This document shows, piece after piece, positions 16,496 to 26,095 of a stretch of 64,000 nt of DNA (the stretch's first letter is position 1; every line of letters begins with the position of its first letter). A program made the position numbers and the translations under genes. Origin of the DNA: CAVXUB01 sp963764805 (GTDB lineage Bacteria > Actinomycetota > Acidimicrobiia > Acidimicrobiales > Bog-793); contig CAVXUB010000005.1 of assembly GCA_963764805.1 (NCBI GenBank), positions 124,001 to 188,000 of the forward strand. The letters run 5' to 3'. A model generated the notes under the pieces. The model did not search any database. It was not told the origin of the DNA and saw only the letters and a program-made list of their open reading frames with translations.

Positions 16496-17725
16496 ATGCC
16501 CCCGTTGTCGGCGAGAATGCACCTTGCCATGGCTAACGGGATCGACGCCGCCAACGAGTTCAGCGCCCGCTGGGCCCGGCTTCGTGGGCCACGGCCATTC
16601 GTGTACTCGGGGGCGGCGGTGTGGCCACTGCTGGCGGCGCTCGCATCCGGCGCGGCAGGCGCCGCACGTCACGAGCTCGAGGAAGCCATCGGGGCGGGTG
16701 CGAGCGAAGCGGCCGAGGCGGCCCTCGAGGTGTTCGACGCGCTGCAGGCGATAAGAGGTGTCCACGCCGCTCTTGGGCTCTGGATCAGCGAGTCGGCCTT
16801 CCCGCTCGACAAGCGGTGGGTCGATTGGGTGGCCGACGACATGCTCGGGGTCCTGAGCGGGGACGAGGTGCTCGACCAGCAGGCCGTCGACGAGTGGGTG
16901 AGCAAGCGGGTCGATCCGCAGGCAGAGCGTCTGGTGTTGGCGGGAGAGGCAGAGGACTCGATCTCCCTCCTCAGCTCCGTCCTCGTCCGGACCTGGTGGG
17001 ACCTGCCCTTCGACGAGTGGCGTCTGCAGCCGGAGTCCGGGCCATGGGCGGGAGGCTGGATCCGCACGCTCGACCTCAACACGGCTGACCTCGACCGCAT
17101 CGCCGTAGTCGAGACGCCGCTCGGATACGTCACGTTCTTCAAGTCGGTCGGGGTCGACGACATCGACGTCTACCTGTTCCTCGCCGAGGAGACCTTCGCC
17201 GGCGGCGAAGTCGTGGCTGCTGCGATCAATGCCTGCATGGGAGAACACACCGTGCATCCCGGGTCGCAACTCGACGGGACCGAGAAGGCGCCCGGCCTCA
17301 GCTTCGGCGAGATCGCCGGCTCTGACGCGGCCGGCCCCCACCTCGTCGTGACGGTGCCGAGCTTCGAAGTGACCTCCCGCCACGATCTTCTGACCATTCC
17401 TCACCTGCTCGGTCTCGATCCCGCCACCGATCGCAATCACGGCCACTTCCCTGGCATATCGGACGAGCGTCTCGTCGTAGGCGGGGCGACGCAGCTGGCC
17501 CGGGCGTCCTTCGACGCCGTGGGGTTCGAGCAGGCCGCCGTGACTCTGATCGAGGCCGCCTCGGGTGGCGCACCGACCACGAAGGTCCCGCTCGTCCAGG
17601 TGACGATCGACCGCCCGTTCGGGTTCATGGCGATGGACAAGGAGTCCGGATTGGTCGTGCTCGCCGGATGGGTCGACGAGCCGCAGTGGGTGGAGGCACC
17701 CGCCTGGGCTCCCCGATCATCCTGA
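16496..17725 (+). CDS. Serpin family protein (serine protease inhibitor)
   Basis: About 409 residues, the length of a serpin core. Family marks include NEFSARWARL at the N-terminus, the GLWISESAFPL and MLGVLSGDEV region, the helix-F/strand region PFDEWRLQPESGPW, and the closing TIDRPFGFMAMDKESGLVVLAGWVDEP, which is the serpin C-terminal signature. The reactive-loop hinge reads DAVGFEQAAVTLIEAASGG; this is only partly like the small-residue hinge of inhibitory serpins, so inhibition is uncertain. No signal peptide is clear. Start codons at 16496, 16517 and 16529 are all possible. Serpins are uncommon in bacteria. Confidence 0.88.
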   Translation: MPPLSARMHLAMANGIDAANEFSARWARLRGPRPFVYSGAAVWPLLAALASGAAGAARHELEEAIGAGASEAAEAALEVFDALQAIRGVHAALGLWISESAFPLDKRWVDWVADDMLGVLSGDEVLDQQAVDEWVSKRVDPQAERLVLAGEAEDSISLLSSVLVRTWWDLPFDEWRLQPESGPWAGGWIRTLDLNTADLDRIAVVETPLGYVTFFKSVGVDDIDVYLFLAEETFAGGEVVAAAINACMGEHTVHPGSQLDGTEKAPGLSFGEIAGSDAAGPHLVVTVPSFEVTSRHDLLTIPHLLGLDPATDRNHGHFPGISDERLVVGGATQLARASFDAVGFEQAAVTLIEAASGGAPTTKVPLVQVTIDRPFGFMAMDKESGLVVLAGWVDEPQWVEAPAWAPRSS

Positions 17726-17771
17726 CCTCTACCGGAGCCCCTTGACCGCCTAGGACACATAGTCTCCACCG

Positions 17772-18266
17772 ATGATGCATGAGGCGCTGACCCCGCTTGC
17801 TGGGCTGCTCGGTACATGGGAGGGCGTGTCGCTAGGTCTGTGGAATCCCGACGCGCCGATCGCGTTTCGGGAGACCGTCACCTACGACCACGTCGGCAAG
17901 CCATACCTCCGATACCGCCAGCAGACCTGGCGAGAGGATGGCCTCGCCTCGCACGGGGAGCTCGGGTACCTCATCCCGGAGGGTGGCGTGCGGTGGCAAC
18001 TCATCTTGGCGCAGCCGTCAGCAATCACCGAGATCGATGCAGGCATACTCACCGGTGGCCGGCTCGAGCTCCGTTCGCTCACGATCGGCCGTGCTCCCGG
18101 CGCGAAGAACGTGACAGCGGTGGCGCGGATGATCGAGTTCGGCGTGAGCGACCTTCGCTACGAGCTTTGGATCGGGATGAACGACCAGGCTCCGGCACAG
18201 CACATCCGGGGTGACCTTCGCCGCGTCGAGCCGCTTCAGCCCGAGGTGACCACCGACTCCACCTGA
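17772..18266 (+). CDS. Nitrobindin-like (FABP/THAP4-type) beta-barrel protein
   Basis: A 164-residue protein of the nitrobindin/DUF1794 type, small beta-barrels that bind ferric heme and react with nitric oxide or peroxynitrite. Seen marks are PLAGLLGTWEGVS (GxWxG), FRETVTYDHVGKPYLRYRQQ and ASHGELGYLIP, with the C-terminal AQHIRGDLRRVE supplying the usual heme-ligand histidine. It is cytoplasmic by lack of a signal. Its 3' end overlaps the convergent secreted-protein gene by 31 bp. Confidence 0.8.
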   Translation: MMHEALTPLAGLLGTWEGVSLGLWNPDAPIAFRETVTYDHVGKPYLRYRQQTWREDGLASHGELGYLIPEGGVRWQLILAQPSAITEIDAGILTGGRLELRSLTIGRAPGAKNVTAVARMIEFGVSDLRYELWIGMNDQAPAQHIRGDLRRVEPLQPEVTTDST

Positions 18267-19335
18267 AGGACCCGCAGGCCTTGCGCGTCCTTGGTCGTCG
18301 AATCGGGGAAGGTGCCCTCTCCACCGACCATTCCCGTAGGCCCGCTGATCGCCCAGCTGACCTTCCAGACGATCGTTGCGCTCAGGGGCACCCACTTCCC
18401 GAAGGTCGCCTGGGTGAACGTGGTTCCGCAGTCAGGGGAGGGCTGCGATGGCGGCACGGACGGGGTGTAGGCCGTCCCCGGGCCATCGCACGCAAGCTGA
18501 AGGCTGGTCGGGGCCTGGTTCACGGATCGTTCCGGGTCCTGCGATGGAGAGGTGAAGTCCCAGGACGCCTGCCACTGGACAGAAGTGGGTGTCGCCCACA
18601 CCGTCGCCGTCACGCCGTCGCCGGACGCAGTCGCCACGACGTTCCTCCACGCAGCCGGATCGATCCAGAACCACGTTGGGAAGTTCACGACCGTCGCTTC
18701 TGGGATGCCCTCCACGCTCGAGGGCGACATCTCGAGCACCGGCGCAGGAAGCTGCATCTCGTTGAACGCCTTACCAACCACCGGCGGCAAGGCGTTCGGG
18801 GGCGGATCGGGGACCGTGTCCCACATCACCCAGATGTAGACCGGCGGTCCGGATGGCGGTTGGGCGATCGGGAAGTAAGTGAAGAAGTCAGAGCTCGGGG
18901 TGGGTACGAGGTCGAGCGCCGGGCAGGCGACTATGTCGAAGTGGTCTGTCGGCTTCGCCCCCTGGATCACTCCCACCGACCAATACTCGAGCCTGTAGAT
19001 CCCGACGTTCCAGCCGCTCCGGTGGTGCGGAAAGAATGACTGTGGCAAGCCGACCGAACCTATCGCGGTGATCAGCTGCAGCACTGTTGTACCAACGTCG
19101 GTCCAGGAACAGACCGGAGCGCCGGCGCCTGCCGCCGGGTGGCGGGATGTACGGTCCTGGACCGGCCGGATTGCCATTCCACCAGGCATCAGACCAGATT
19201 GATCCCCCTGCCGCGCCGGTCCCGCCGCCGTTCTGCGCTCCGGCGCGCCCTGGGACGAGCAGGACGACGGCGGTCAATAGATACGATCAGCGTCACGAGC
19301 GGCGCAATGCGCCGACTCAAGCGAAGCCCTCGCAC
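18236..19335 (-). CDS. Secreted protein of unknown function, twice frameshifted
   Basis: I rebuild the gene from GTG 19335, preceded by GGAGGCC. It reads MRGLRLSRRIAPLVTLIVSI, then after a break near 19283 LTAVVLLVPGRAGAQNGGG, which completes a signal peptide cleaved after AGA. A second break near 19140 (extra G in CCCGGCGGC) leads to APVCSWTDVGTTVLQLITA and the long body with VVNFPTWFWIDPAAWRNVVA and LACDGPGTAY, stopping at 18236. Similar WFWIDP-type secreted proteins are found in actinobacteria; their role is unknown. The start overlaps the upstream lipoprotein gene. Both breaks look like base-calling errors. Confidence 0.65.
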
Positions 19336-19986
19336 GGTCCGGCCTCCTTCGTAGATGTCGGAGCGGACACATGAGTGCTGTCCAACAGCCACCTGCCCGC
19401 TGCTCTCCTGCATTTGGGAGACGTAGGCGGTGAAGCCCGCCCCTCCTCCAAGAGACGCCGGGGCTTGCGCACCCGTCGACCGATAGTGGCTACCAGGATC
19501 CCAGGAGCAACCCTCGACTACCGCGCTACCAGCGCCGTAACTCACCACTTTGGCGTTGCCGATTCGCCAAGTAGAAGGGCCGACCACGCCGTACAGCTCT
19601 TGCGCCGAGATGTACCCGGTCTCTTGCTTGAGCTCGGGCCCGTCTGGGACCAGGGTCGAGTCGAGACGCGAGAAATCCTCAGTCGACGGAGCGCTCGCTT
19701 CGTAGAAGTCGTTGATCGACGTCTCCCACGCCTTGGTGATCTCGGCGTACAGCGCCGCCCGCGGGTTCTGCGTGGTGGTAGTGGTCGCGTGGGTCGTGGG
19801 CGGGGCCGTGGAGTCGGAGGACGTACTCGAGGCGGAACTTGCCGTCGTGGCGGTAGAGGGAGACGGGCCGTCGGCGGGCGACGACGAGCAAGCGCCGGCG
19901 GTGGCGGCGAGTAGCAGCGCCGCTGCAGCGCCCGCACGACGGGTCGTCTGGGAGCGGGTGCATGAACGAAACAAGTGTGCCGGCAC
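19317..19986 (-). CDS. Secreted lipoprotein of unknown function, frameshifted near the end
   Basis: A GTG start at 19984-19986 gives a signal peptide with GAAAALLLAATAGACSS (lipobox-like, Cys about residue 34), a long Ser/Thr-rich linker (about 35-75), and a small domain (about 76-205) with LYAEITKAWETSINDFYEAS. Near 19400 the frame breaks: the other frame gives RWLLDSTHVSAPTSTKEAG and stops at TGA 19319-19317, the kind of ending expected after a folded beta domain. The stop overlaps the GTG of the next gene, so the two are probably co-translated and may act together at the cell surface. Confidence 0.65.
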
Positions 19987-20093
19987 GTCCTACAGCGTCG
20001 ACGGGCCTGTTACCGGTCCACCTACCGTTTCGGTCTGCACAAACGGGAGTGCATGCGTGGCGGCGACCGCTGCCGGTCTGGGAACCTGTAGCC

Positions 20094-21456
20094 GTGCCCG
20101 TCGACCCATCTGTACTTGCCGCCGTCGAGGGGGCCGTGAGCGCTGACCCAGCCAACTCGGCCCTACGTGCTCATTTTGCATCTCTCCTGTTGCAGGCCGG
20201 CGAGGCGGAGCGGGCGCTGACCGAAGCCCAGACTGCGTTGGCGGCGACTCCCGACTGCTTGGATGCGCTCGAGGTCGCGGCGGCGGCTGCAAGAGAGGTT
20301 GGTGAGGTGGGGCGAGCGGCCGGTTTCGAGCGGTTGTCGAAGGCGCTCATGGGCGCCACTCCCGATCACATACCAGACGTGCCAGCCCCGCCAGCCGCGC
20401 CGGACGTACCAGTCGCGCCAGCCGCTGCCCGAGGCGCCAGATGCGCCCGACGCGCCAGAGCAGCCAGCGGCGCCGGAACCACGGGATCCGGTCAGGGCTA
20501 CCCCACAACGAGAGGCGCTCGAGGCGGAGGACGGCCTGCAGTTCGAGACCGAGCTCGACGCCTTCCTCGACGACCTGCTCGACGACCCCGGTCAGCGGCC
20601 GATCACACTCGCCGACGTGGGGGGCCTCGAGGACGTCAAGCACCGTCTTCAGATGTCGTTCCTGGAGCCGATGCGCAATCCGCAGCTGCGCAAGATGTTC
20701 GGCAAGTCGCTGCGTGGCGGGCTCCTCCTCTACGGGCCGCCGGGCTGCGGCAAGACGTTCCTGGCCCGGGCGGTCGCCGGCGAGCTCGCTGCCCACTTCA
20801 TCAACGTTGGGTTGCACGACGTGCTCGACATGTGGATCGGCAACTCCGAGAAGAACATCCACGGCCTGTTCGAACGCGCCCGCCGGCGCGCGCCGTGCGT
20901 TCTCTTCCTCGACGAGATCGATGCCCTCGGCCGCAAGCGCAGCCAGCTGAGCAGCGGCGCCGGTCGCAACGTCGTCGTCCAGTTCCTCGACGAGCTGGAC
21001 TCGACCCGCGACGACAACGAAGGTGTCTTCGTTCTCGGCGCCACCAACCAGCCGTGGGACATCGACGCCGCGCTGCGCCGACCGGGACGGCTCGACCGGA
21101 TGCTCCTCGTCCTTCCTCCCGACGAGGCGGCGAGGCTGGCGATCCTCGAGCTCCACCTGCGCGACAGACCGGTCGGCCATGTCGATCTTCCCCAGCTGGC
21201 GCGCCACACGCAGGGCTACTCGGGCGCCGACCTGCGACTCCTCTGCGAAACGGCGACTGAGGCGGCGCTCTGGGACTCGATCCGGGCCGGAAGTCCTCGC
21301 CAGATCAGTGTGGCCGACTTCCAGAAGGCGCTCTCGGAGATACGGCCCAGCACCCGCCCGTGGTTCGAGACCGCCTACAACTACGCCCTTTTCGCCAACG
21401 AGGGCGGCTCCTACGACGATCTTCTCGCCTACATCCGCAAGCACCGCCTGGCGTGA
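20094..21456 (+). CDS. TPR-linked AAA+ ATPase (Cdc48/FtsH-like ATPase domain), frameshifted
   Basis: From GTG 20094 the protein starts VPVDPSVLAAVEGAVSADPA with two TPR-like repeats (about residues 1-85), then a Pro/Ala-rich linker. The frame breaks near 20430 within the linker and continues as PEAPDAPDAPEQPAAPEPRD into an AAA+ domain: Walker A GPPGCGKT, Walker B VLFLDEIDALG, sensor 1 LGATNQPWDID, arginine finger RRPGRLDR and GYSGADLRLLCE. No protease domain follows, unlike FtsH, so it is likely a remodelling or unfolding ATPase. It heads a same-strand set with a TPR membrane protein and a kinase-like protein. The break is probably an error. Confidence 0.85.
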
Positions 21457-21483
21457 GACGGGCGTGAGAACCTCGAATCGGCC

Positions 21484-22456
21484 GTGAGCGTGAGCGCCAG
21501 CCAACCCCGCCCGGACCCGTCGGCCGATCCGGGCAAGGTGGCGATAATCAGGGCGAGCGCGCTGATCGACAACGGGCGCCCGCGAGACGCCCTACCGATC
21601 CTGCACCGGGCGATCGCCTCCTCTCCCGAGAATGCGGCGCTCTATCGTCTGGCGTCACTCGCGCATATCAGGCTTGGTGAGTACTGGCAGGCGAGGGACG
21701 CCGCGTATGCCGCCATCGGAAGGGACGCATCGAGCGAGGCGGCGTGGCGTTTCGCCGGGTTTGCTTGCATCGGGATGAAGATGCTGCCAGAAGCGCGTTC
21801 GGCGCTCGACCGGGCACTCGCTCTCGCTCCCAACTCCTACCAGGCGCATCTGGCGATGGCCGAGTTGTTCCTCGCCGAAGGCCGGCCGCAGCTGGCAGTC
21901 TCGCCGGCCGAGCGTGCCCGCCAGCTGGCCCCGTCCGCTGCGACCGTCCACGTCACGCTGGCACGCATCGCGCTCGGCCGGAAGAAGTGGGACTCGCGCC
22001 GAGAAGCACTGCCGAGAGGGTCTGCGTCTCGACCCGGAGAACGCGTCAGCGCTCAACCTTCTCGGCGCCGTCTTCCTCAAGACCGGGCGACGACGGCAGG
22101 CGATCACCCTCTTCGCCCAAGCCTCGAGACTCAATCCGATCGACAGCGCACCCCGCAAGAACGCGATCCGTTTCGCCGGGCCGAGCACTGTCGGCGCGGC
22201 GATCCTGCTCTACATGCTGGTTGCCGCCGACATCGGCGGGTCCTTCGGGATCGCCGGACTGGTCGCCGGGATCGTCGCCGTCGAGGCTGTCTTCTACAGG
22301 CTGCATCCGGGGCCGCTGTGGCGTGTGATCCACTGGCGTCGGCCGGCGGACGGTGTCGTGCCGGCTTCTCGCAAGCTTCGCCACGAGCTCGTGAAGAGCC
22401 GCCAGCCCGGCGACCATCCGGCCTACCGCCCGTGGTGGATGGGACCGCGCCAGTGA
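21484..22456 (+). CDS. TPR-repeat protein with C-terminal membrane helices, frameshifted
   Basis: From GTG 21484 about four to five TPR repeats are seen, for example ALIDNGRPRDALPILHRAIA, ARDAAYAAIGRDASS and ARSALDRALALAPNS. The frame breaks near 21990 (TGGGACT, one extra G) and resumes TRAEKHCREGLRLDPENASA, LLGAVFLKTGRRRQAI, then two membrane helices (VGAAILLYMLVAADIGGSFG and FGIAGLVAGIVAVEAVFY). It ends with a basic tail and overlaps the next gene (GTGA). TPRs suggest a scaffold that docks partners, perhaps the AAA ATPase, at the membrane. Confidence 0.8.
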
Positions 22457-23428
22457 ACGACGAGATTCACGAAACCGAATACACAGTCGGGATCGGCGGT
22501 AGGCGGGCGTCTTGGGAAGAGCTGCCGGCCGAGCTGCGCCAGTGGGTGGAGACAAGATGCGGCGACACCGTCATCGCCGCCTCCAGCGAGCCGGGCGGGT
22601 TCTCGCCAGGTGTCGCCTCCCGACTCGAGCTGGCGAACGGCGGGTCGATGTTCTTCAAGGCCGTCTCCGCCCTCGCTAACCCCGATTCGCCCGGGCCACC
22701 ATCGCCAAGAGGTCGTGATCACGACCGCGCTGCCCGCCGGGGCCCCGGCCCCGCAATTCGTGGGCTCCTATGACGACGGGACGTGGGTCGGCCTCCTGTT
22801 CCGCGCCGTCGACGGCCGTCCGCCTCGGATCCCCTGGCAGCCAGCAGAGCTCGAGCAGGTGCTGGCAACCCTTGCCGGCTACCACCGGCTGGCCACACCC
22901 AACCCGGTGGCCACCGCACCGACCGTCGCCGACAAGCTGGGGGATGCCCTGTCCGGGTGGCGGACGCTTGCCGGGGCGTCCAGCCCGGACCCGCGTCTCG
23001 ACGAGTGGTCGCTGGAGCACCTCGAAGAGCTCGCAGAGCTGGAGTCACCGATCCTCCAGGCGTCCGCCGGTGACACGCTCTTGCACTGCGACCTGCGCCA
23101 CGACAACATCCTCGTCACGTCGGACAGCGTGGTGTTCGTGGACTGGCCGTGGGCGTGCCAGGGTGCGGCGGTATTCGACGTAATCGGGTTCGCCCCTTCT
23201 GTTTCGCTGCAGGGGGGTCCTGACCCGGCGACGACCCTCGCCATGTATCCGGCGGAGCATGGAACCGACGAGGATGCGATCACTGTGATGGTCGCCGCCC
23301 TGGCGGGTCTGTTCACGGCTGCCTCGCTTCGCCCGGACCCACCGGGACTGCCGACCCTGCGGAGTTTTCAGGCGGCTCAAGCAGGGGCGGCTCGACGCTG
23401 GCTGGCGGGGCGAACACGCTGGCGCTGA
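22453..23428 (+). CDS. Aminoglycoside phosphotransferase/choline kinase-like protein, frameshifted
   Basis: Begins at GTG 22453 overlapping the TPR gene stop. The first frame runs to about 22690; after a one-base loss in CCCGGGCCACC it continues HHRQEVVITTALPAGAP. Kinase-fold marks are the catalytic loop LLHCDLRHDNILV (HxDLxxxN) and the metal-binding VFVDWPWACQGAAVFD. This family phosphorylates small molecules such as antibiotics, choline or homoserine, or is regulatory. The sequence does not reveal the substrate. Co-transcription with TPR proteins makes simple antibiotic resistance unlikely. Confidence 0.8.
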
Positions 23429-24700
23429 CGGCGACAGAGGGACGTCCGCCGGCGCAGCAAGTGCATGCAGCAAGCTCGGCCGGACGATCCGCACGACCAC
23501 CAGCACGGTCGCCAGAGCCGCGGCCATCACGCCGGTCGACCAGGCGAGCCCGACACGATCTGCAAGAGGCCCCTGCAGCAGGGAGCCGATCGGGTAGGAC
23601 ACGCCGAGTGCCACCATGTAGAGGCTGAGGACCCGCCCCCGGTACTCGCGGGGTGCCCGCAGTTGCACCACAGTCGACAGCCCCGACAGCACGCCGATGT
23701 AGACGACACCGACGACGAGCAGAGTCGCGGCGGCCCATGTCCGAGAGCTGGAGGTGCCGTATGCGACGAGGGCCGGCGGCAACAACGCAAGGCTCGCCAT
23801 CAACAGCTTCTGCCTCCCGAAACGCAGCGCCAGCGGTGCCACCATCAGTGCCCCCGTCACGGCTCCGACGCCCTGCATCGTCGTCAGCAGTCCGGTCACC
23901 GCGGCGATCGCCCTTGCTCCTCCACCATGCGTCACGTGCCGGGCCATCGCCGGGACCAGTGCGATGAAGGGCGAGGCGAGGAGGCCGACCACGGCTATCG
24001 AGATGATCGCTGCCCGGCATCCAGGCTCTTGCCGGGCTGCCTGCACCCCGTCCCGCAGTGCCGCCAGCAGCGGCGCCCGGTCGTCCCGCCCTGGCGGAGG
24101 GCTGAGACTCACGAAGGCGAGCGCCACCACGACCGCCAGGAACGAGATGGCGTTGGCGACGAAGGCAGTGGGGTAGCCGAAGGCAGCGATGGTGGCGCCG
24201 GCCAGCGCCGGTCCGACCACCCGTCCGAGGTTGAACTGCGCCGAGTTGAGCGAGGCGGCCGCCAGGAACTCCTCCCGAGGCACGAGATCCGGCAGGATCG
24301 CCTGCAGGAAGGGACTGATCAGGGCACTGACACACCCCTGCACCGTGACGAGGAGTATGAGGACCGGCGGACTGTCGTCTCCCGCCGCCACCAGCAAGCC
24401 GATGACGAGGGCCACCACGCCAGCCGCCAGGTTGCCGGCAACGAGCGCCGCCCGCCGGGGGATGCGGTCCGCAAGCGCGCCCCCGATCGGAGACAGCAAG
24501 CCGATCGGCAGGAACGCACCGGCCGCCACCAGCACGGCCCAGGTCGCCGATCCTGTGCGAGAGATGACGAGTGCTCCGACCGCCACCGTCTGCATCCACG
24601 ATCCGATGATCGAGACCAGCCCCCCTGACCAGAGGACGGCGAAGTTCTTGTGACGGAGCGGGCGCAGGGACGCTAGGCCACGGGTCCGGCGCGGAGACAT
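23045..24700 (-). CDS. MFS transporter (enterobactin exporter EntS-like)
   Basis: A major-facilitator protein starting MSPRRTRGLASLRPLRHKNF, with about 11-12 membrane helices between residues 20 and 410. Family marks are FAVLWSGGLVSIIGSWMQTV, GGALADRIPRRAALVAGN and SAQFNLGRVVGPALAG. Related proteins export siderophores or drugs; the cargo here is unknown. After about residue 420 (near 23450) the frame runs on as low-complexity sequence antisense to the kinase-like gene until 23045. That tail is probably not real: either a frameshift near 23450 hides the true stop, or the proteins truly overlap by 384 bp. Confidence 0.8.
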   Translation of the reverse strand: MSPRRTRGLASLRPLRHKNFAVLWSGGLVSIIGSWMQTVAVGALVISRTGSATWAVLVAAGAFLPIGLLSPIGGALADRIPRRAALVAGNLAAGVVALVIGLLVAAGDDSPPVLILLVTVQGCVSALISPFLQAILPDLVPREEFLAAASLNSAQFNLGRVVGPALAGATIAAFGYPTAFVANAISFLAVVVALAFVSLSPPPGRDDRAPLLAALRDGVQAARQEPGCRAAIISIAVVGLLASPFIALVPAMARHVTHGGGARAIAAVTGLLTTMQGVGAVTGALMVAPLALRFGRQKLLMASLALLPPALVAYGTSSSRTWAAATLLVVGVVYIGVLSGLSTVVQLRAPREYRGRVLSLYMVALGVSYPIGSLLQGPLADRVGLAWSTGVMAAALATVLVVVRIVRPSLLHALAAPADVPLSPSAPACSPRQPASSRPCLSRLKTPQGRQSRWVRAKRGSREQTRQGGDHHSDRILVGSMLRRIHGEGRRRVRTPLQRNRRGEPDYVEYRRTLARPRPVHEHHAVRRDEDVVVAQVAVQERVTGGRLEDR

Positions 24701-24757
24701 CGTGCGAACGGTACCGCCGCTGGCCCCGGCGCCAGTCGCTCATCTCGTCGATCTGGG

Positions 24758-25969
24758 TCAGCGGATCGGCACGGCTCTCCAGCTCGAGCCGCCGTCGTCC
24801 GACTCGTAGAGGGTCCCGCCCGCCGGCGTCGACACGATGGCGTACGCCCGAGCGGGATCGGCATAGCCGGCCCAGTGCACGGTCGAGCCATTGCTCGAAG
24901 CGTTCATGACGACCCGATACGACTGGCCGCCGTTCGAGGTGACCGCCAAGGATTGCGCACCGCCCTCTGGCCATGCCAGCGCCACGAGTGAGGATGCCAC
25001 GGTCACGTGCAGGGAGTTGGGGAACGCTCCACCCGAAGCCAGACGCCAGGTGGAGCCGCCGTTAGTCGACTCGAGGGCCTGGGCCATGGTGCCGGTCGGG
25101 CAGGCCGCCCATACCGTCGCGCTCCCATCGGCAGCTGTGGCGAGCGAGCCGCCGAGCCCGGCCCGGCAGGGGTTCGTGATGACGTGGAAGTTGGCGCCAC
25201 TGTCGGTCGACTTGAGCAGACCGGGGTCTTGCGACCCGAGCATCAGGTAGACGCTCGAATGACTGAGAGCGAACTGCGACCCGAAGGAGACCGCCATCGG
25301 CAGCTGGACGGGACGGAAGGCGGAAGAGCCGGTTGCTGCCCGCAGCAGCTCCATCTGCTGGCAACCGGCGGCCTGACCCTGGCAGCTGAGGGCAAAGACG
25401 TAGCCGCCCGTCGCCTCCAGCTCGTCGACTGGACCAGGCACTGCCACTCGCGACCAGCGACTGCCGCCGTCCGTCGTCATCCAGAGCTGCGGGTCGAAGG
25501 CGTAGCCGTCGAGAGAACCGGCAAAACGAAGCTGCGTCACCGACGCCGCCCCCACCGGCGGCCCCGGGATCCCCTTCCAGGTGGCACCGCCGTTGGTCGT
25601 GCGGACGATCGCCCCGCACGTGCCGGCCCCTGTCAAGCAGTGGGCAGTGCCGTAGAGCCACCACTCGTCCAGGCTGATCGAGGTGAACGAGAGCGGGTCG
25701 AATCCGGCTGGGACCCGACCGCCCTGAGGTCCCGAAGGTCCGGGGGGTCCGGTGTTCCCCGACCCCGGGCTCGACGTTCCCGTCACCGTTCCGGACGGCG
25801 CCGACGTCGTAGTGCTTCCTGTCCCACTGGTACCGGAACTCCCGCCCGTCGTAGTGGGTGTCCCCGACGCGGAGTGGGTACCGCCGTGCAGCACGGTCGG
25901 ACCGCCGCAGCCTGCGGACAGGGCCGCCAACAGTCCCGCCATGCAGGCGAGCAGCAACAGCCGCCTCAT
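24758..25969 (-). CDS. BNR/YCF48-like repeat lipoprotein
   Basis: A 403-residue lipoprotein: MRRLLLLACMAGLLAALSAG then Cys of the lipobox, a Gly/Ser/Thr/Pro linker (about 25-85), then repeated BNR-type units such as IVRTTNGGATWKGIP, LWMTTDGGSRWSRV, LLKSTDSGANFHV, ALESTNGGSTWRLA and YESDDGGSSWRAV. These Asp-box (S/TxDGGxxW) repeats form beta-propellers. There are no sialidase active-site residues that I can see, so a binding or structural role outside the cell is more likely. I chose ATG 25969 because the signal peptide starts there; the frame is open back to 26200. Confidence 0.8.
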   Translation of the reverse strand: MRRLLLLACMAGLLAALSAGCGGPTVLHGGTHSASGTPTTTGGSSGTSGTGSTTTSAPSGTVTGTSSPGSGNTGPPGPSGPQGGRVPAGFDPLSFTSISLDEWWLYGTAHCLTGAGTCGAIVRTTNGGATWKGIPGPPVGAASVTQLRFAGSLDGYAFDPQLWMTTDGGSRWSRVAVPGPVDELEATGGYVFALSCQGQAAGCQQMELLRAATGSSAFRPVQLPMAVSFGSQFALSHSSVYLMLGSQDPGLLKSTDSGANFHVITNPCRAGLGGSLATAADGSATVWAACPTGTMAQALESTNGGSTWRLASGGAFPNSLHVTVASSLVALAWPEGGAQSLAVTSNGGQSYRVVMNASSNGSTVHWAGYADPARAYAIVSTPAGGTLYESDDGGSSWRAVPIR

Positions 25970-26095
25970 GGCTTGCAGATACCCCCTTCGCAGCACCCTC
26001 ACCCGACCGACCAACCTAGCGGCCCTACCAGTCCTACCCGGTGTCAGGTACCAGGTGCTTCGTGAGGTGCCGGGCGCAGGCAGTCGCCTGGCTTC

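Noticed and set aside
22453..23428. Phosphotransferase as an antibiotic resistance gene
   Set aside because: Only the general kinase fold is seen; it is co-transcribed with TPR and AAA proteins and there is no mobile element nearby.
24758..25969. BNR-repeat lipoprotein as a sialidase
   Set aside because: Asp boxes are present, but I see no arginine triad or Tyr/Glu catalytic arrangement; such repeats occur in many non-enzymes.
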